A DNA stretch of 64,000 nucleotides from positions 124,001 through 188,000 of the forward strand of contig NZ_CANDNZ010000004.1 of NCBI RefSeq assembly GCF_947387555.1, in the 5' to 3' direction. The notes below the pieces were generated by a model, which worked only from the letters and a program-made list of their open reading frames with translations, made no database searches and had not been told where the DNA came from. Shown piece by piece: positions 18,048 to 26,912 of this stretch. How positions within the stretch are numbered: the stretch's first letter is position 1; each line of letters begins with the position of its first letter. The stretch comes from Thalassomonas sp. RHCl1 (GTDB taxonomy: Bacteria > Pseudomonadota > Gammaproteobacteria > Enterobacterales > Alteromonadaceae). The position numbers were made by a program, and so were the translations under genes.

Positions 18048-19100
18048 TTAAGCCCGCTCTTCCATAATAAGTAACGATGATAATGTCTCTTGCGGTCCGA
18101 CCTTAGCAGCCCCACCGATAATGTACATTTTATCATTAAGCGTTATGGCGCCATGACCATGCCTGGGTTGAGGCATATTCAGCTCTTGTGTCCACGAATC
18201 TTTGACCGGGTCGTATGCCCATATTTGGCTAAATGCTTTTCCTGTTCGCCAATTCCCGTTAGGCCCGAATGCCTCTCCTCCTGCGACAACTATCTTTTTA
18301 TTTAACACTACAGCAGTTAAACCGGCCAAGGCAGCCGGCAAAGGTTTAATAGCTTCCCACTTGTCAGCTTTAGTGTCGTACACTTCAGCAAACTGCATGT
18401 TTTGCGCTTTAGTGCCGGCTTTTCTACCGCCAATAACGAATATTTTCTTGTCCAATACTGCACAAGCCGCAGAGTTTCTGGTTATTGTCGCTGGCGCAGC
18501 TTTTTCCCAATGCTTGTTGTCTACGAGAACAAAATGACTATTCGTATCTATGTTTCTTCTCGCCAGCTTATCAAATGTCTTGCCACCGATAACGTGAATA
18601 TTCTCAGCATGAGCAGCATAAACAGATTCAGCCAATGGAATAGGCAAAGACGGAGCTGATTGCCAGGCTTTTCCATTCGCTGCTAACTTGTAAACACTGT
18701 CTTTTGCTTGCCATGCATTCCCCTTACTGCCATAAAAGCCGCCAATGCCATACAAGTACTGCGAATTACTGGCCATGCCAAGGTGATGCCGCGCTTCTGG
18801 CAGCTTAGCACCGTATCGCCAGCTATTCCTATTCGGCGTATAGATATGCACCTGGTTGGAAGGCGCCAGCCCGAAGAATACCGGGCTGTTGCTGGGAATA
18901 AAGCCACCGGCAACATAAATCTCGCCATTAAATACGCTTGGATATATCTCTTGAATGGGGGTATTCAGTGCATTGCCCTGTGTCCAGGAAAAGCGCTCCG
19001 ATTTGGCGAATGCGCTGGAACAATAGAAATAATCAAAACTCATAACGGTTGTCATTCCGAGAGTCCTTAAAAACCCCCTTCTAGATATTTTCATCAGCAT
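18048..19100 (-). CDS. Tat-exported kelch-repeat beta-propeller protein
   Basis: The N-terminus MLMKISRRGFLRTLGM is a twin-arginine signal (SRRGFLR) followed by a short hydrophobic stretch. The remaining 310 residues contain five or six kelch repeats, each with a GG pair and a distant W, such as GIGGFYG, HVIGGKTF, FVIGGRKAG, VVAGGEAFG and YIIGGAAK. Kelch propellers bind partners or, in galactose-oxidase relatives, carry a copper centre; no copper-ligand pattern was identified here. Tat use implies folding before export. An ATG two codons later (19094) is an alternative start. It stands alone. Confidence 0.8.
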   Translation of the reverse strand: MLMKISRRGFLRTLGMTTVMSFDYFYCSSAFAKSERFSWTQGNALNTPIQEIYPSVFNGEIYVAGGFIPSNSPVFFGLAPSNQVHIYTPNRNSWRYGAKLPEARHHLGMASNSQYLYGIGGFYGSKGNAWQAKDSVYKLAANGKAWQSAPSLPIPLAESVYAAHAENIHVIGGKTFDKLARRNIDTNSHFVLVDNKHWEKAAPATITRNSAACAVLDKKIFVIGGRKAGTKAQNMQFAEVYDTKADKWEAIKPLPAALAGLTAVVLNKKIVVAGGEAFGPNGNWRTGKAFSQIWAYDPVKDSWTQELNMPQPRHGHGAITLNDKMYIIGGAAKVGPQETLSSLLIMEERA

Positions 19101-19471
19101 TATTTTCCTTTTTCTGTGCGTATGATACCGGCATCATCTGCTGGTTAAAGTGCTCTTATAGTGACCAGGTAATATTATTAATACAGTAAGCCATAAACTT
19201 AAAGAATAATTGAATAAAACTTTGCTTCCTGTACTACCAGGAAGAGAAAGCATTCATTGCCATAGCCACAACACCTGAAAAAGATGCTAAGAATGAAAAA
19301 GCACTACACCGGAGATGGTCGTGAGCTTCAAGCTTTATATCCTGGTTGCTGGGGAGACCTGGTTTATTAGAGGTTTCGGACGATTAGGCTGGATGGCATA
19401 TTTTCTTGCCAATGAAGAGAGAGCAGGTTACCGGGATATTATCTCCTTCAATAACCTGCTTTAATTAATGA
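19101..19471. other. Intergenic region
   Basis: No supportable gene. A 9-bp inverted repeat (19422-19430 with 19452-19460, 21-base loop) precedes TTAATTAA and lies next to the VOC gene stop; it is a weak terminator candidate. A 25-codon ORF at 19293-19370 lacks a ribosome-binding site. Confidence 0.3.
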
Positions 19472-19846
19472 CTACTTTTCACTCAGGTAAAACACACCAA
19501 ACTTATTGTGATCAAGATCCCTGAAATAAGCGGCATAAACACCCGGCTCACGCTCTTCCGGCTCCCCTTCACAGGTACCCCCCAAGATCAGGGCAGTTTT
19601 ATAAACATTTTTCAGGTGGTCGAACGATTCGGCTTTTAGCCCGATCATAGTACCATTGCCGTTACTTGCCGGAAGGCCGTCAAAAGGTATACATACCGCA
19701 ATACCGACACTGTTCGTTTCCGACTTCCACAAAACGGAGCTATCATTTTTTATTGTTTGTTTAGCGCCAAAAAGGGCCAGCAAGGAATCGTAAAATTGTT
19801 CGGCCTTGGCCAGGTCATTAGTACCAAGAATGATATTAGTTACCAT
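19472..19846 (-). CDS. VOC/glyoxalase-fold protein
   Basis: A 124-residue vicinal-oxygen-chelate domain. The sequence opens with the first beta-strand and helix LGTNDLAKAEQFYDSLLALFG and ends with VYAAYFRDLDHNKFGVFYL, the usual final strand that carries a metal ligand. One domain of this length would dimerise. Substrate unknown; the range includes glyoxalase, dioxygenase and antibiotic-binding proteins. Monocistronic. Confidence 0.8.
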   Translation of the reverse strand: MVTNIILGTNDLAKAEQFYDSLLALFGAKQTIKNDSSVLWKSETNSVGIAVCIPFDGLPASNGNGTMIGLKAESFDHLKNVYKTALILGGTCEGEPEEREPGVYAAYFRDLDHNKFGVFYLSEK

Positions 19847-19997
19847 AAGACTTCCTTATAATGAACATCTACCTGTTTAGCATAGCTCTTGCAGCTCTCG
19901 CAGATAATATACTTGCAGATAATTTAATAAATAAAAAAATACCGCTAAGTGAAAGCAAGAGTCGTGCCTTAGTCAAATTCAACAATTTTCTGACAGT

Positions 19998-21278
19998 TTA
20001 TTTAAAGTAACCTTGCAGCTCGGTTTTAAAGAGCTTGTTGTATAACTTGTTATATAAACTGCTGTTGATTTGATCCGCCAGCTTGGCGTCCCTGATAGCA
20101 ATTTGCGTCAGGTCATCTTCACGCTCAACCGTAAGTTTCGGCACCGGCCCGGTCAACGTCATCCTGTGGTTGACGATACATTGCCCGGCCACCACCATTA
20201 GTGGGTTTAAGTGATTTTTCACCGCCTGCTCTACCTGGTATTTATAACCGGGTTTACCGAAATCGCTGCAGATCAGGTTAACGATCACCCAAGTATCGGC
20301 GCTTAACAGGAAGTAACAGCCGAGCAAGGGACTCTTGGCAAATAAACTATTGTCTATCTCCCAGGGTTTCTGGAACAAACCTTTCACCGCCTGCATCTCA
20401 TCCCAGTCTTTTTTCAGCAGGTATAAAGTGATTAACAACCGGGAAGTCATACCGATAATTGACGCGGCGGTGCCTGTGGCCGCCCCCGCATCCAAAAAGA
20501 TCCCCGCGGCTTTGGCCGTCGCCTCCACGGCATAAATACCGGCATGGGCGGCGCAGGCATTCCTTTCCCTTTCTATCAGGGTTTTCACCGCCAGAAAAGC
20601 GGCTGTGGGATCGCCGGGTAACAAACCTTGCCGGGCATTTTTAATGCTGTGGGCCGAACGGGCAGCAGAAAGTGCCAAATAACTGTTATAAGTCGCCATA
20701 GAGGTCGAGTAGGCCAGCCCGACCCCTGGAGCTATTTCAGTGATAAATTCCGATAAACTTTTGCCGAGAATATCTTTGATCAGCGCCATCATCCCGGGAT
20801 CATTAACCGCATTACCCAAGATCAGGTTCACCAGGTTTTTCGCCTGGCTATATGCGGCACTGCCGACACTGCCCGCCTGATAAACAGAAGTTGTCACTTC
20901 ATAAGCGGTATAAAACTTACTGGAGAGTTTTATTTCCCGCCCCTGGAACAAATGGACAATATATTGACGACGGTGATCTTGCAGGTAGCGGATTGCCGTT
21001 TGATCCAGCTCACTTAACTCAAACTCGTTATTGATTTGCTTGATTAAGTCGCTGACCGCGCCATTGGTATTACGTATGCTGTTTTTCCAGGCGACACCTT
21101 TTTCTTGCTGCCAGATGTCAACGGCGGTGGCGACTTCCTGTCTCAGGGCTGGGCTTCTGCCCCGCAGATGATAACATTTGAGCTTATTATCGATATTTTT
21201 CAGGGCACTGCTTCTGGGCTTATTGATCCCGGCTTTGGTACGCTGCATCCACAGCGCATATTCCATCAGTTCTAACAT
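19998..21278 (-). CDS. Uncharacterised 426-residue protein
   Basis: I do not recognise a family. The protein is mostly helical. A basic N-terminal region (residues 1-60) is followed by a polar part with QDHRRQYIVHLFQGRE. A long Ala/Gly-rich central segment (about 125-295, with GAATGTAASIIGMTSRLLITLYLL) could insert into or pass along a membrane, and the C-terminus is mixed. There is no signal peptide. The gene stands alone with free space on both sides. A role as a secreted effector or toxin is possible from its look but not supported by any motif. Confidence 0.6.
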   Translation of the reverse strand: MLELMEYALWMQRTKAGINKPRSSALKNIDNKLKCYHLRGRSPALRQEVATAVDIWQQEKGVAWKNSIRNTNGAVSDLIKQINNEFELSELDQTAIRYLQDHRRQYIVHLFQGREIKLSSKFYTAYEVTTSVYQAGSVGSAAYSQAKNLVNLILGNAVNDPGMMALIKDILGKSLSEFITEIAPGVGLAYSTSMATYNSYLALSAARSAHSIKNARQGLLPGDPTAAFLAVKTLIERERNACAAHAGIYAVEATAKAAGIFLDAGAATGTAASIIGMTSRLLITLYLLKKDWDEMQAVKGLFQKPWEIDNSLFAKSPLLGCYFLLSADTWVIVNLICSDFGKPGYKYQVEQAVKNHLNPLMVVAGQCIVNHRMTLTGPVPKLTVEREDDLTQIAIRDAKLADQINSSLYNKLYNKLFKTELQGYFK

Positions 21279-21777
21279 GATCTGATCCTAACAACTCGGT
21301 TTTCCCTGCGTTTAGCGCATCGTTCATACAATAAACACCGGGAGTTATGCATATAAAACGCCGGCTACACGGGTTTCGTGGAAACTCATGTCCGCCAGCG
21401 TTATTCATTCCGTCACCGAAAATCAGGATTTATTTTCTTATCTTACAGCCCGGCGTAAATACTTTTACTCCGGCTATAAATGCTTCCCTGCCCCTATTAT
21501 TCTTATGCTCTGTGATGGCAACAAAGGTGAGCCATTAGCAAGTAATCCAAAATAATAACAAATTAATTTAACGAACTGGTATTACTTGTGTTTAAAGTCG
21601 GCATCACAGTGCGGGCAGGTGTTTACGCTTGCCGTAATCACATTCTTAGCTTTTTTGCTGTTGCCGGTTGTGCAGCTATTGTTACTTTTTCTTACTATAA
21701 GTTTATCTTACCTCGTTGATGTTTACATTTTACACTGATAATTTTAACATTTATTAAACACAAAATAAGGATGTAAA
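21279..21777. other. Intergenic region between divergent genes
   Basis: No intact gene. On the minus strand at 21582-21641 a short frame encodes a zinc-ribbon-like CPHCDADF string without a convincing start, possibly a remnant. An AAGGA just before 21778 serves the following gene. Long AT-rich stretches probably contain both promoters. Confidence 0.3.
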
Positions 21778-22710
21778 ATGAAAAAGACACTTGTCACCGC
21801 CGCCGGTACCGCATTATTACTCTCGGTATCAACGACCAGTTCAGCCCTGCCCGACAGCAATACTCACGGATTCATTTATTATGCGGCCTTACATGAAGCC
21901 GGTTTATATAACGGCGCGGAATTCTACCGTCGCGATTTCCCCAACAGGGATCTATGGGCAGACGGTACCTTGCAGAAAATTACCCATGCCAGATACAATG
22001 CCATCGACAATCCTATGGTGGAAGCAACCAACGAAGCTCTTACCAAACTGGCAAACGATGAAGGTCTGAGCATAAAATATAAAAATGTCTATACTTCCGG
22101 AACCTTAACGACCAACTTCACCCCCAGCAGTAAGCCCAATACCCTCAACTTTACCATTAACGGCATTAACCTGACCGGTTATGCCAAGGTCGAAAAAAGC
22201 TGGTACGCCGAAGGCACCATCAGAGCGAATATCAATAACATCAACATCACAGGCGAATATGACTATTTCAACGGCGTTGTTAATGTTACCGACTTTCACG
22301 CCCCGCTAACGGCAGATGTTGATGTTGACCTGAGTATCCCGATCATTGGCGATATCTTAGATCCCCTGGTTGATTCTATCGTCGACGATAAAATCAATTC
22401 ACAGCTGCCGGCAGATCTGAACTATCTCTATAATGGCGGTGACGCATTCAGCTTGTCGTTTTTTGGGGTAAAAGAATATATCCCGCTGAACGAACTCATG
22501 TTCCAGGGAATAGATTACGGGCAGGTTATCCGGGACAAGTTAGCTAAAGAGACCATCATCAACGACAACTTCTCGTTCTCCGTCGGCAATATCGTCGTGC
22601 ATAAACAATCCCTGGCGGTCACTATCGGCAACCTGACTTATAAACGCTGGACCACAGGCGGCAAGCGGGTTTGTACCCTGGACGGCAATCCTGATTGCAC
22701 CCCTTATTAA
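21778..22710 (+). CDS. Secreted uncharacterised protein
   Basis: A 310-residue protein with a signal peptide cut near SSALP (residue about 23). The mature part has an N-terminal helical region followed by beta-rich sequence with alternating N/T/I (NTLNFTINGINLTGYAKVEK, then TIRANINNINITGEYDYF). Two cysteines at the extreme C-terminus (CTLDGNPDC) may form a disulfide. No family was recognised; it could be an outer-surface or secreted binding protein. AAGGATG eight bases upstream supports the ATG. It ends at a bidirectional terminator shared with the PBP2 gene. Confidence 0.65.
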   Translation: MKKTLVTAAGTALLLSVSTTSSALPDSNTHGFIYYAALHEAGLYNGAEFYRRDFPNRDLWADGTLQKITHARYNAIDNPMVEATNEALTKLANDEGLSIKYKNVYTSGTLTTNFTPSSKPNTLNFTINGINLTGYAKVEKSWYAEGTIRANINNINITGEYDYFNGVVNVTDFHAPLTADVDVDLSIPIIGDILDPLVDSIVDDKINSQLPADLNYLYNGGDAFSLSFFGVKEYIPLNELMFQGIDYGQVIRDKLAKETIINDNFSFSVGNIVVHKQSLAVTIGNLTYKRWTTGGKRVCTLDGNPDCTPY

Positions 22711-22764
22711 ACCTTCAGCCTGACCGGCTATTTAACGTCGGCTAAGGCTATAAAACCAACTTAG

Positions 22765-22798
22765 ATCCGGGAAGCTATCTCACTTCCCGGATTTATTT
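22765..22798. terminator. Bidirectional terminator overlapping the PBP2 gene end
   Basis: A perfect 10-bp stem (22765-22774 with 22783-22792) with an 8-base loop, T-rich on the plus side (ATTTATTT). It serves the plus-strand secreted-protein gene and lies across the last codons of the minus-strand PBP2 gene, whose stop is at 22780. Confidence 0.85.
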
Positions 22799-24708
22799 CC
22801 CCCGCCATTCGCCTGTGAAATAAAGCTCCTGTGGGCAAAATATTGATCCATCACCTGCCTGGCCACAGGCCCGGCGGAAACACCGCCATGACCTGAATTT
22901 TCCAGCGCCACCGCTACGACAATTTCCGGGTTATCAAACGGCGCATAGGCGATAAACATGGCATTGTCACGCAAGTGCTCGCGAGTTTTGATGTCCTCAT
23001 ATTTCTGGTTTTCATCCAGGCCCACCAGCTCGGCGGTACCGGACTTACCGGCGGCATCATAAAAGCTGCCTTTAAAGGCGTTATAACCTGTGCCCCCTTT
23101 AACCTGCACGGTGTCGTGCATGGCATTTAAAATAATGTCCCAATGCTTATCCTTAACTAACGACATCGGCGGCCGCTCTTCCTCTAAAGGATGAGCGAAA
23201 GTGTTGTTTTGCTCACTAAGCGGCAATTGGCCTTCGACCACACTTCCTTGCCGGGACATCAGCAAATGCGGTGTTTTCACCTCACCTCGGTTAACTAACA
23301 CAGACGTCGCCTGCGCCAATTGTAACGGGGTCACTGCCCAAAAGCCCTGCCCTATACCTATATTGATGGTATCTCCCTGGTACCAGGGCTGGTTATACTG
23401 GCTGCGCTTCCAATAACGGCTCGGCAGTACCGCCTGGTATTCCTCGAAAATATCGATGCCGGTTGTTTCGCCAAAGCCGAACCTTTCCATCATATCGGCA
23501 ATATTATTGATGCCCAGTTCAAAGGCCAGGTGATAAAAATAGGTATTGCAGGACTTCATCAGCGCCCGGTGCAGGTCTATCTTGCCATGGCCCCAGCTTA
23601 AGTGATCGCGAAACTTACGTTTAACATTTTTTAGCTGGTACCAGCCGGGATCATTCACTTGGGTATGCTCGGTAATCACACCATGGGCCAGCCCGGTTAA
23701 CCCCAGAAAAGGTTTGATGGTCGAAGCCGGCGGATAGACCCCCTGGGTCACCCGGTTCAGCAAAGGCCTGTCTTTAGAGAGCAGCTTTTTATAGTCCCGG
23801 CTGCTGATGCCGTGGACAAAAGGATTGGGATCATAACTGGGGTTGCTGTACATGGCCAGCAAGGCGCCGTCACGGGGATCAATGGCCACCACCGCGCCCC
23901 GTTTGCCGGTCAATGCCCGTTTGGCGATCATTTGTAGCTCGATATCCAGGGTTAAAGTCAGATCTTTACCGGGCACCGGCGGGGTATAATCCAGGGTGCG
24001 GATCACCCTGCCCTGATTGTTGATTTCGACCTTTTCATTGCCGATACTGCCGTGTAATTCCTGCTGGTAAAACTTTTCTATGCCGAGTTTGCCGATATTG
24101 CGGGTAGCGGCATAATTGCCGGCTATACCTTCCTGGTCAAGTTTGAGCAAGTCCTGCTGGTTTATCCGTCCGACATACCCCAGGGCATGGGTGGTTAATT
24201 CGGCAAACGGATAGTCGCGCCTTAACCTGGCATCGATAAAGACCCCGGGAAACTTATGCTGCTCCACCGAAAAACGTGCCAGATCCAGCTCGCTTAAACG
24301 CCCCTTGACTTCTATGGCCTTAAAGCGCCGCTTGCCTTTGATCTTTTTCTGCGCCCGGGCAAGCTCTTCATCACTTAATCCGAGCAAGTCCTGTAAAGCC
24401 GCCAGGGTATTATTGATGTCTTTCACCTGTTCCGGGATCATTTCCAGGCTGTATACCGGGGTATTGTCCGCCAGCAAAACCCCATTACGGTCAAATATCC
24501 GTCCGCGGTTGGGAGCTATCGGCACTACCTTGATACGGTTTTCATTAGAGCGGGTCTGGTACTTTTGATAATTGCTTACCTGCAGGGTAAAAAGGTTATA
24601 AAACAATAACAGCAGCAGCAAAAATGCCCCGATAACCGCCAGTATCATGCGCGAGGAAAAGACTTTCGCTTCAACATCATGATTTTTTAACAGGCCTGAA
24701 TTTGTCAT
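22780..24708 (-). CDS. mrdA: Penicillin-binding protein 2 (MrdA-type), orphan copy
   Basis: A 642-residue class B PBP: a short cytoplasmic tail, a transmembrane segment (residues 22-45), the dimerisation domain with the typical NRIKVVPIAPNRGRIFDRNG start, and a transpeptidase domain with SxxK (ASTIK, about residue 325), SxN (SCN, about 383) and KSGT (about 555). PBP2 builds the lateral wall with RodA in the rod complex. Usually mrdA is next to rodA; here there is no rodA, and the only close gene is a hydrolase upstream. It may therefore be an extra copy. Its stop lies inside a terminator hairpin. Confidence 0.9.
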   Translation of the reverse strand: MTNSGLLKNHDVEAKVFSSRMILAVIGAFLLLLLLFYNLFTLQVSNYQKYQTRSNENRIKVVPIAPNRGRIFDRNGVLLADNTPVYSLEMIPEQVKDINNTLAALQDLLGLSDEELARAQKKIKGKRRFKAIEVKGRLSELDLARFSVEQHKFPGVFIDARLRRDYPFAELTTHALGYVGRINQQDLLKLDQEGIAGNYAATRNIGKLGIEKFYQQELHGSIGNEKVEINNQGRVIRTLDYTPPVPGKDLTLTLDIELQMIAKRALTGKRGAVVAIDPRDGALLAMYSNPSYDPNPFVHGISSRDYKKLLSKDRPLLNRVTQGVYPPASTIKPFLGLTGLAHGVITEHTQVNDPGWYQLKNVKRKFRDHLSWGHGKIDLHRALMKSCNTYFYHLAFELGINNIADMMERFGFGETTGIDIFEEYQAVLPSRYWKRSQYNQPWYQGDTINIGIGQGFWAVTPLQLAQATSVLVNRGEVKTPHLLMSRQGSVVEGQLPLSEQNNTFAHPLEEERPPMSLVKDKHWDIILNAMHDTVQVKGGTGYNAFKGSFYDAAGKSGTAELVGLDENQKYEDIKTREHLRDNAMFIAYAPFDNPEIVVAVALENSGHGGVSAGPVARQVMDQYFAHRSFISQANGGGNKSGK

Positions 24709-24729
24709 AAATCACCGGGGAGAAAGAAG

Positions 24730-25467
24730 TTATAACGCCTCGGCGCCGTTGAGCCATTTTTTCACCGGCACTAGCCATTGCGGGATCGGCCGGTAAAAGG
24801 CGCCGTGCTCTTTGCCCGTGCTGATGGCAATTTCTTCAAAACCTTGTACCCGGGGGCTGCGGTCAACCACAAACTGGCACGAGCCTACGCCGTCGCTGGT
24901 TTCATAAATAGAATAAACCTTGCCGTACATCCGGTATTGGCTATTGTTTTTCATGTATTTAGAGCAACCCGCCAGGATCACTAGGTTGATTTTGTCCAGT
25001 TTTAAGACATTGCTGGTTAATATCGAAATCGCCCCGCCCCGGGAAAAGCCCATCAGGTATATGTCTTGTGCCTTAATCCCCTGACTTAATAAAGTGCGGA
25101 TATCGCCGGCCATTTTCTCGGCAAAGGTCACCGGATTGGTTTTTGCCGGCCTGTGGTAGGCGATCAGGTTGTAGCCCGGCGCCGACAGCGCCCGTTTTAT
25201 CGCCGGAAATTCATAAATGCCCCAGCGCTTATTTTCCGGCCTGGGATTTGTGCCTTCAACAATAAAACCGTGTGAATAAAAAACATATTTTTCCCCGCCG
25301 CGGATCTTTTCGGGAAAGTCGGTATAAAGCTCACCGGCACCAGCTTTTGCCGACAGCAAAGTGAAAACAAACAAAGTTGCAACGCAACAGAACACTTGAC
25401 GGATACCCTGATAAGAGCCGGAAGTAGGCACCAGAGATGATTTCATAAACAACACATTAGATCCCAT
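24730..25467 (-). CDS. Exported alpha/beta-hydrolase
   Basis: A 245-residue protein with a hydrophobic signal region (VFCCVATLFVFTLLSAKAGA) after a polar head of about 20 residues. The nucleophile elbow GFSRGGA (GxSxG) lies near residue 145, and a candidate catalytic His is in KEHGAFYRP near the C-terminus. Two pairs of cysteines could pair in the periplasm. The start could be the ATG at 25467 or the one seven codons later. It is 21 bp upstream of the PBP2 gene in the same direction, so it could act on cell-wall or lipid esters; that is inference. Confidence 0.75.
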   Translation of the reverse strand: MGSNVLFMKSSLVPTSGSYQGIRQVFCCVATLFVFTLLSAKAGAGELYTDFPEKIRGGEKYVFYSHGFIVEGTNPRPENKRWGIYEFPAIKRALSAPGYNLIAYHRPAKTNPVTFAEKMAGDIRTLLSQGIKAQDIYLMGFSRGGAISILTSNVLKLDKINLVILAGCSKYMKNNSQYRMYGKVYSIYETSDGVGSCQFVVDRSPRVQGFEEIAISTGKEHGAFYRPIPQWLVPVKKWLNGAEAL

Positions 25468-25482
25468 AATTTCAAAGGAAGG

Positions 25483-25605
25483 TTAAAGATTTTTGCCAAA
25501 GGCTTTATGTTCAATCAGGGTAATCAACTGCAATGCCACCAGGTAGCCGACAATTGGCGCACAAAATAAGGCGAAACCACTGACCGAGATAAATTCAACT
25601 AACAA
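25483..25605 (-). CDS. Possible 40-residue single-span membrane protein
   Basis: A frame of 40 codons with a TTG start preceded by AGGAAAG. The predicted peptide has one long hydrophobic segment (FISVSGFALFCAPIVGYLVA) and a polar KAFGKNL tail. It ends 16 bp before the hydrolase start, in the same direction, so it may lead that transcript. Support is limited to the membrane-like composition, the spacing and the ribosome-binding site. Confidence 0.4.
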   Translation of the reverse strand: MLVEFISVSGFALFCAPIVGYLVALQLITLIEHKAFGKNL

Positions 25606-25827
25606 AGGACTTTCCTGCTTAACGAGTAAATAGCGACCACCAAGCTGGCATTACGGCAAACGAGACTCGTCGCTAATTGATAGATAAGTTAAATTTTATC
25701 ATTGTGTTACCATCTTGTTGTGGCAATGCCCTGTTCAATTGTGGCAAAAAGATGGCACAAATATGTCTTTTGCATTTTTGGGCGAAAACAGCATCAAAAC
25801 AGAGGTAAAAATCAGGGCGACTCGGGG

Positions 25828-26742
25828 CTAGTTCACCGCTAAATGGGCTTTATCAAAAAAGTGGCGTACCAGTTGATAGAAACGGGTTATATGCACGGGT
25901 TTTTCTCCCAAAAACCTGTGCACCAGATGAAAGTCCCACTGGGCTCCCTGGTAAGCGGGTAAGACTCTAATCAGGCGGCCTTCGCGGATATGCGACTGCA
26001 AGGTCACTTCCGGCAACAGGGCAATGCCCATATTCTGCAGCGCCATTTCCAGGGCACTGGGCAAGGTATTGGTATGGGCAAAAGCTTCAAACGTCATCGA
26101 AATGCCGTTATTGAGATCATGATTGGGATAAAAAGTAATATTGCTCCCCTGCCAAGGAGGCGATATCCATCGGTGAGCGGCCATATCCCCGGGGCTTTCC
26201 AGTAAGCCTTTTTGCGAGATATAACCGGGCGCAGCACAAAAGACTTCCCTCATGCTGCCTAATGGCAATGCCCGGTAATTGCTGTCTTTTAGCTTGCCGC
26301 CGTAAATAGCCACATCCAGCTTATCCTTGATCAAGTCTTTCGCTTCATCGGTGACGAGAATTTTAGGTTCGATTTTGGGGAACTCTAAACATAATTGATT
26401 CAGGGCCGGGATCACTATATCCCGCTCACAGGAATGGGGTATGGTCAGGGCAAAAGTACCGGAAGGGGCTTCTTTCGAGCTGTTGACCTCTTCCAACGCC
26501 AAATCCACCTGGGCCTGCAACAATTCACAGCGCCCGAGCAACTTTTCACCTGTGCTGGTAAGCGACATACCCCGGGTATGGCGGGACAGTAGCTGCTGGC
26601 CAAGGTGCTGCTCTAACCGTTTTATCTGCTGGCTCACCGCCGACTTGCTCAAACCAAGCTGCTTGGCGGCCTGGGTGAAAGACTTTCGCTGAGCGACTTC
26701 TGCAAAGGTTAACAACCAGGGTAAAAGTTTAAGATTATTCAT
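25828..26742 (-). CDS. LysR-family transcriptional regulator (MDR reductase locus)
   Basis: A 304-residue LysR protein with N-terminal helix-turn-helix (KSFTQAAKQLGLSKSAVSQQIKRLEQHLGQQLL) and effector domain. It is divergent from the reductase gene at 26913, with 170 bp between. The intervening DNA carries an inverted repeat (26752-26773) of the type bound by LysR proteins. It probably regulates the reductase and itself. Confidence 0.9.
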   Translation of the reverse strand: MNNLKLLPWLLTFAEVAQRKSFTQAAKQLGLSKSAVSQQIKRLEQHLGQQLLSRHTRGMSLTSTGEKLLGRCELLQAQVDLALEEVNSSKEAPSGTFALTIPHSCERDIVIPALNQLCLEFPKIEPKILVTDEAKDLIKDKLDVAIYGGKLKDSNYRALPLGSMREVFCAAPGYISQKGLLESPGDMAAHRWISPPWQGSNITFYPNHDLNNGISMTFEAFAHTNTLPSALEMALQNMGIALLPEVTLQSHIREGRLIRVLPAYQGAQWDFHLVHRFLGEKPVHITRFYQLVRHFFDKAHLAVN

Positions 26743-26751
26743 AATGGCTCA

Positions 26752-26773
26752 ATTGTTTAAAAAACAAAACAAT
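26752..26773. promoter_or_regulatory. Candidate LysR-binding inverted repeat
   Basis: ATTGTTT at 26752-26758 and AAACAAT at 26767-26773, separated by 8 bases, in the divergent intergenic region and immediately upstream of the LysR gene. Symmetry and place fit a LysR box; binding is inferred. Confidence 0.4.
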
Positions 26774-26912
26774 CAGTTCACTTTTTGATTATTGTGCAAT
26801 TATTTATCCAACCTTAAGCTATGTCAACTTTCACTGCTGCTCAGCCTTTAACTTTTAACTTTTAAGTTTTAATAAAGGCGTCAGTTATTTTTTAGCCGAT
26901 TAAGGAAACCTT

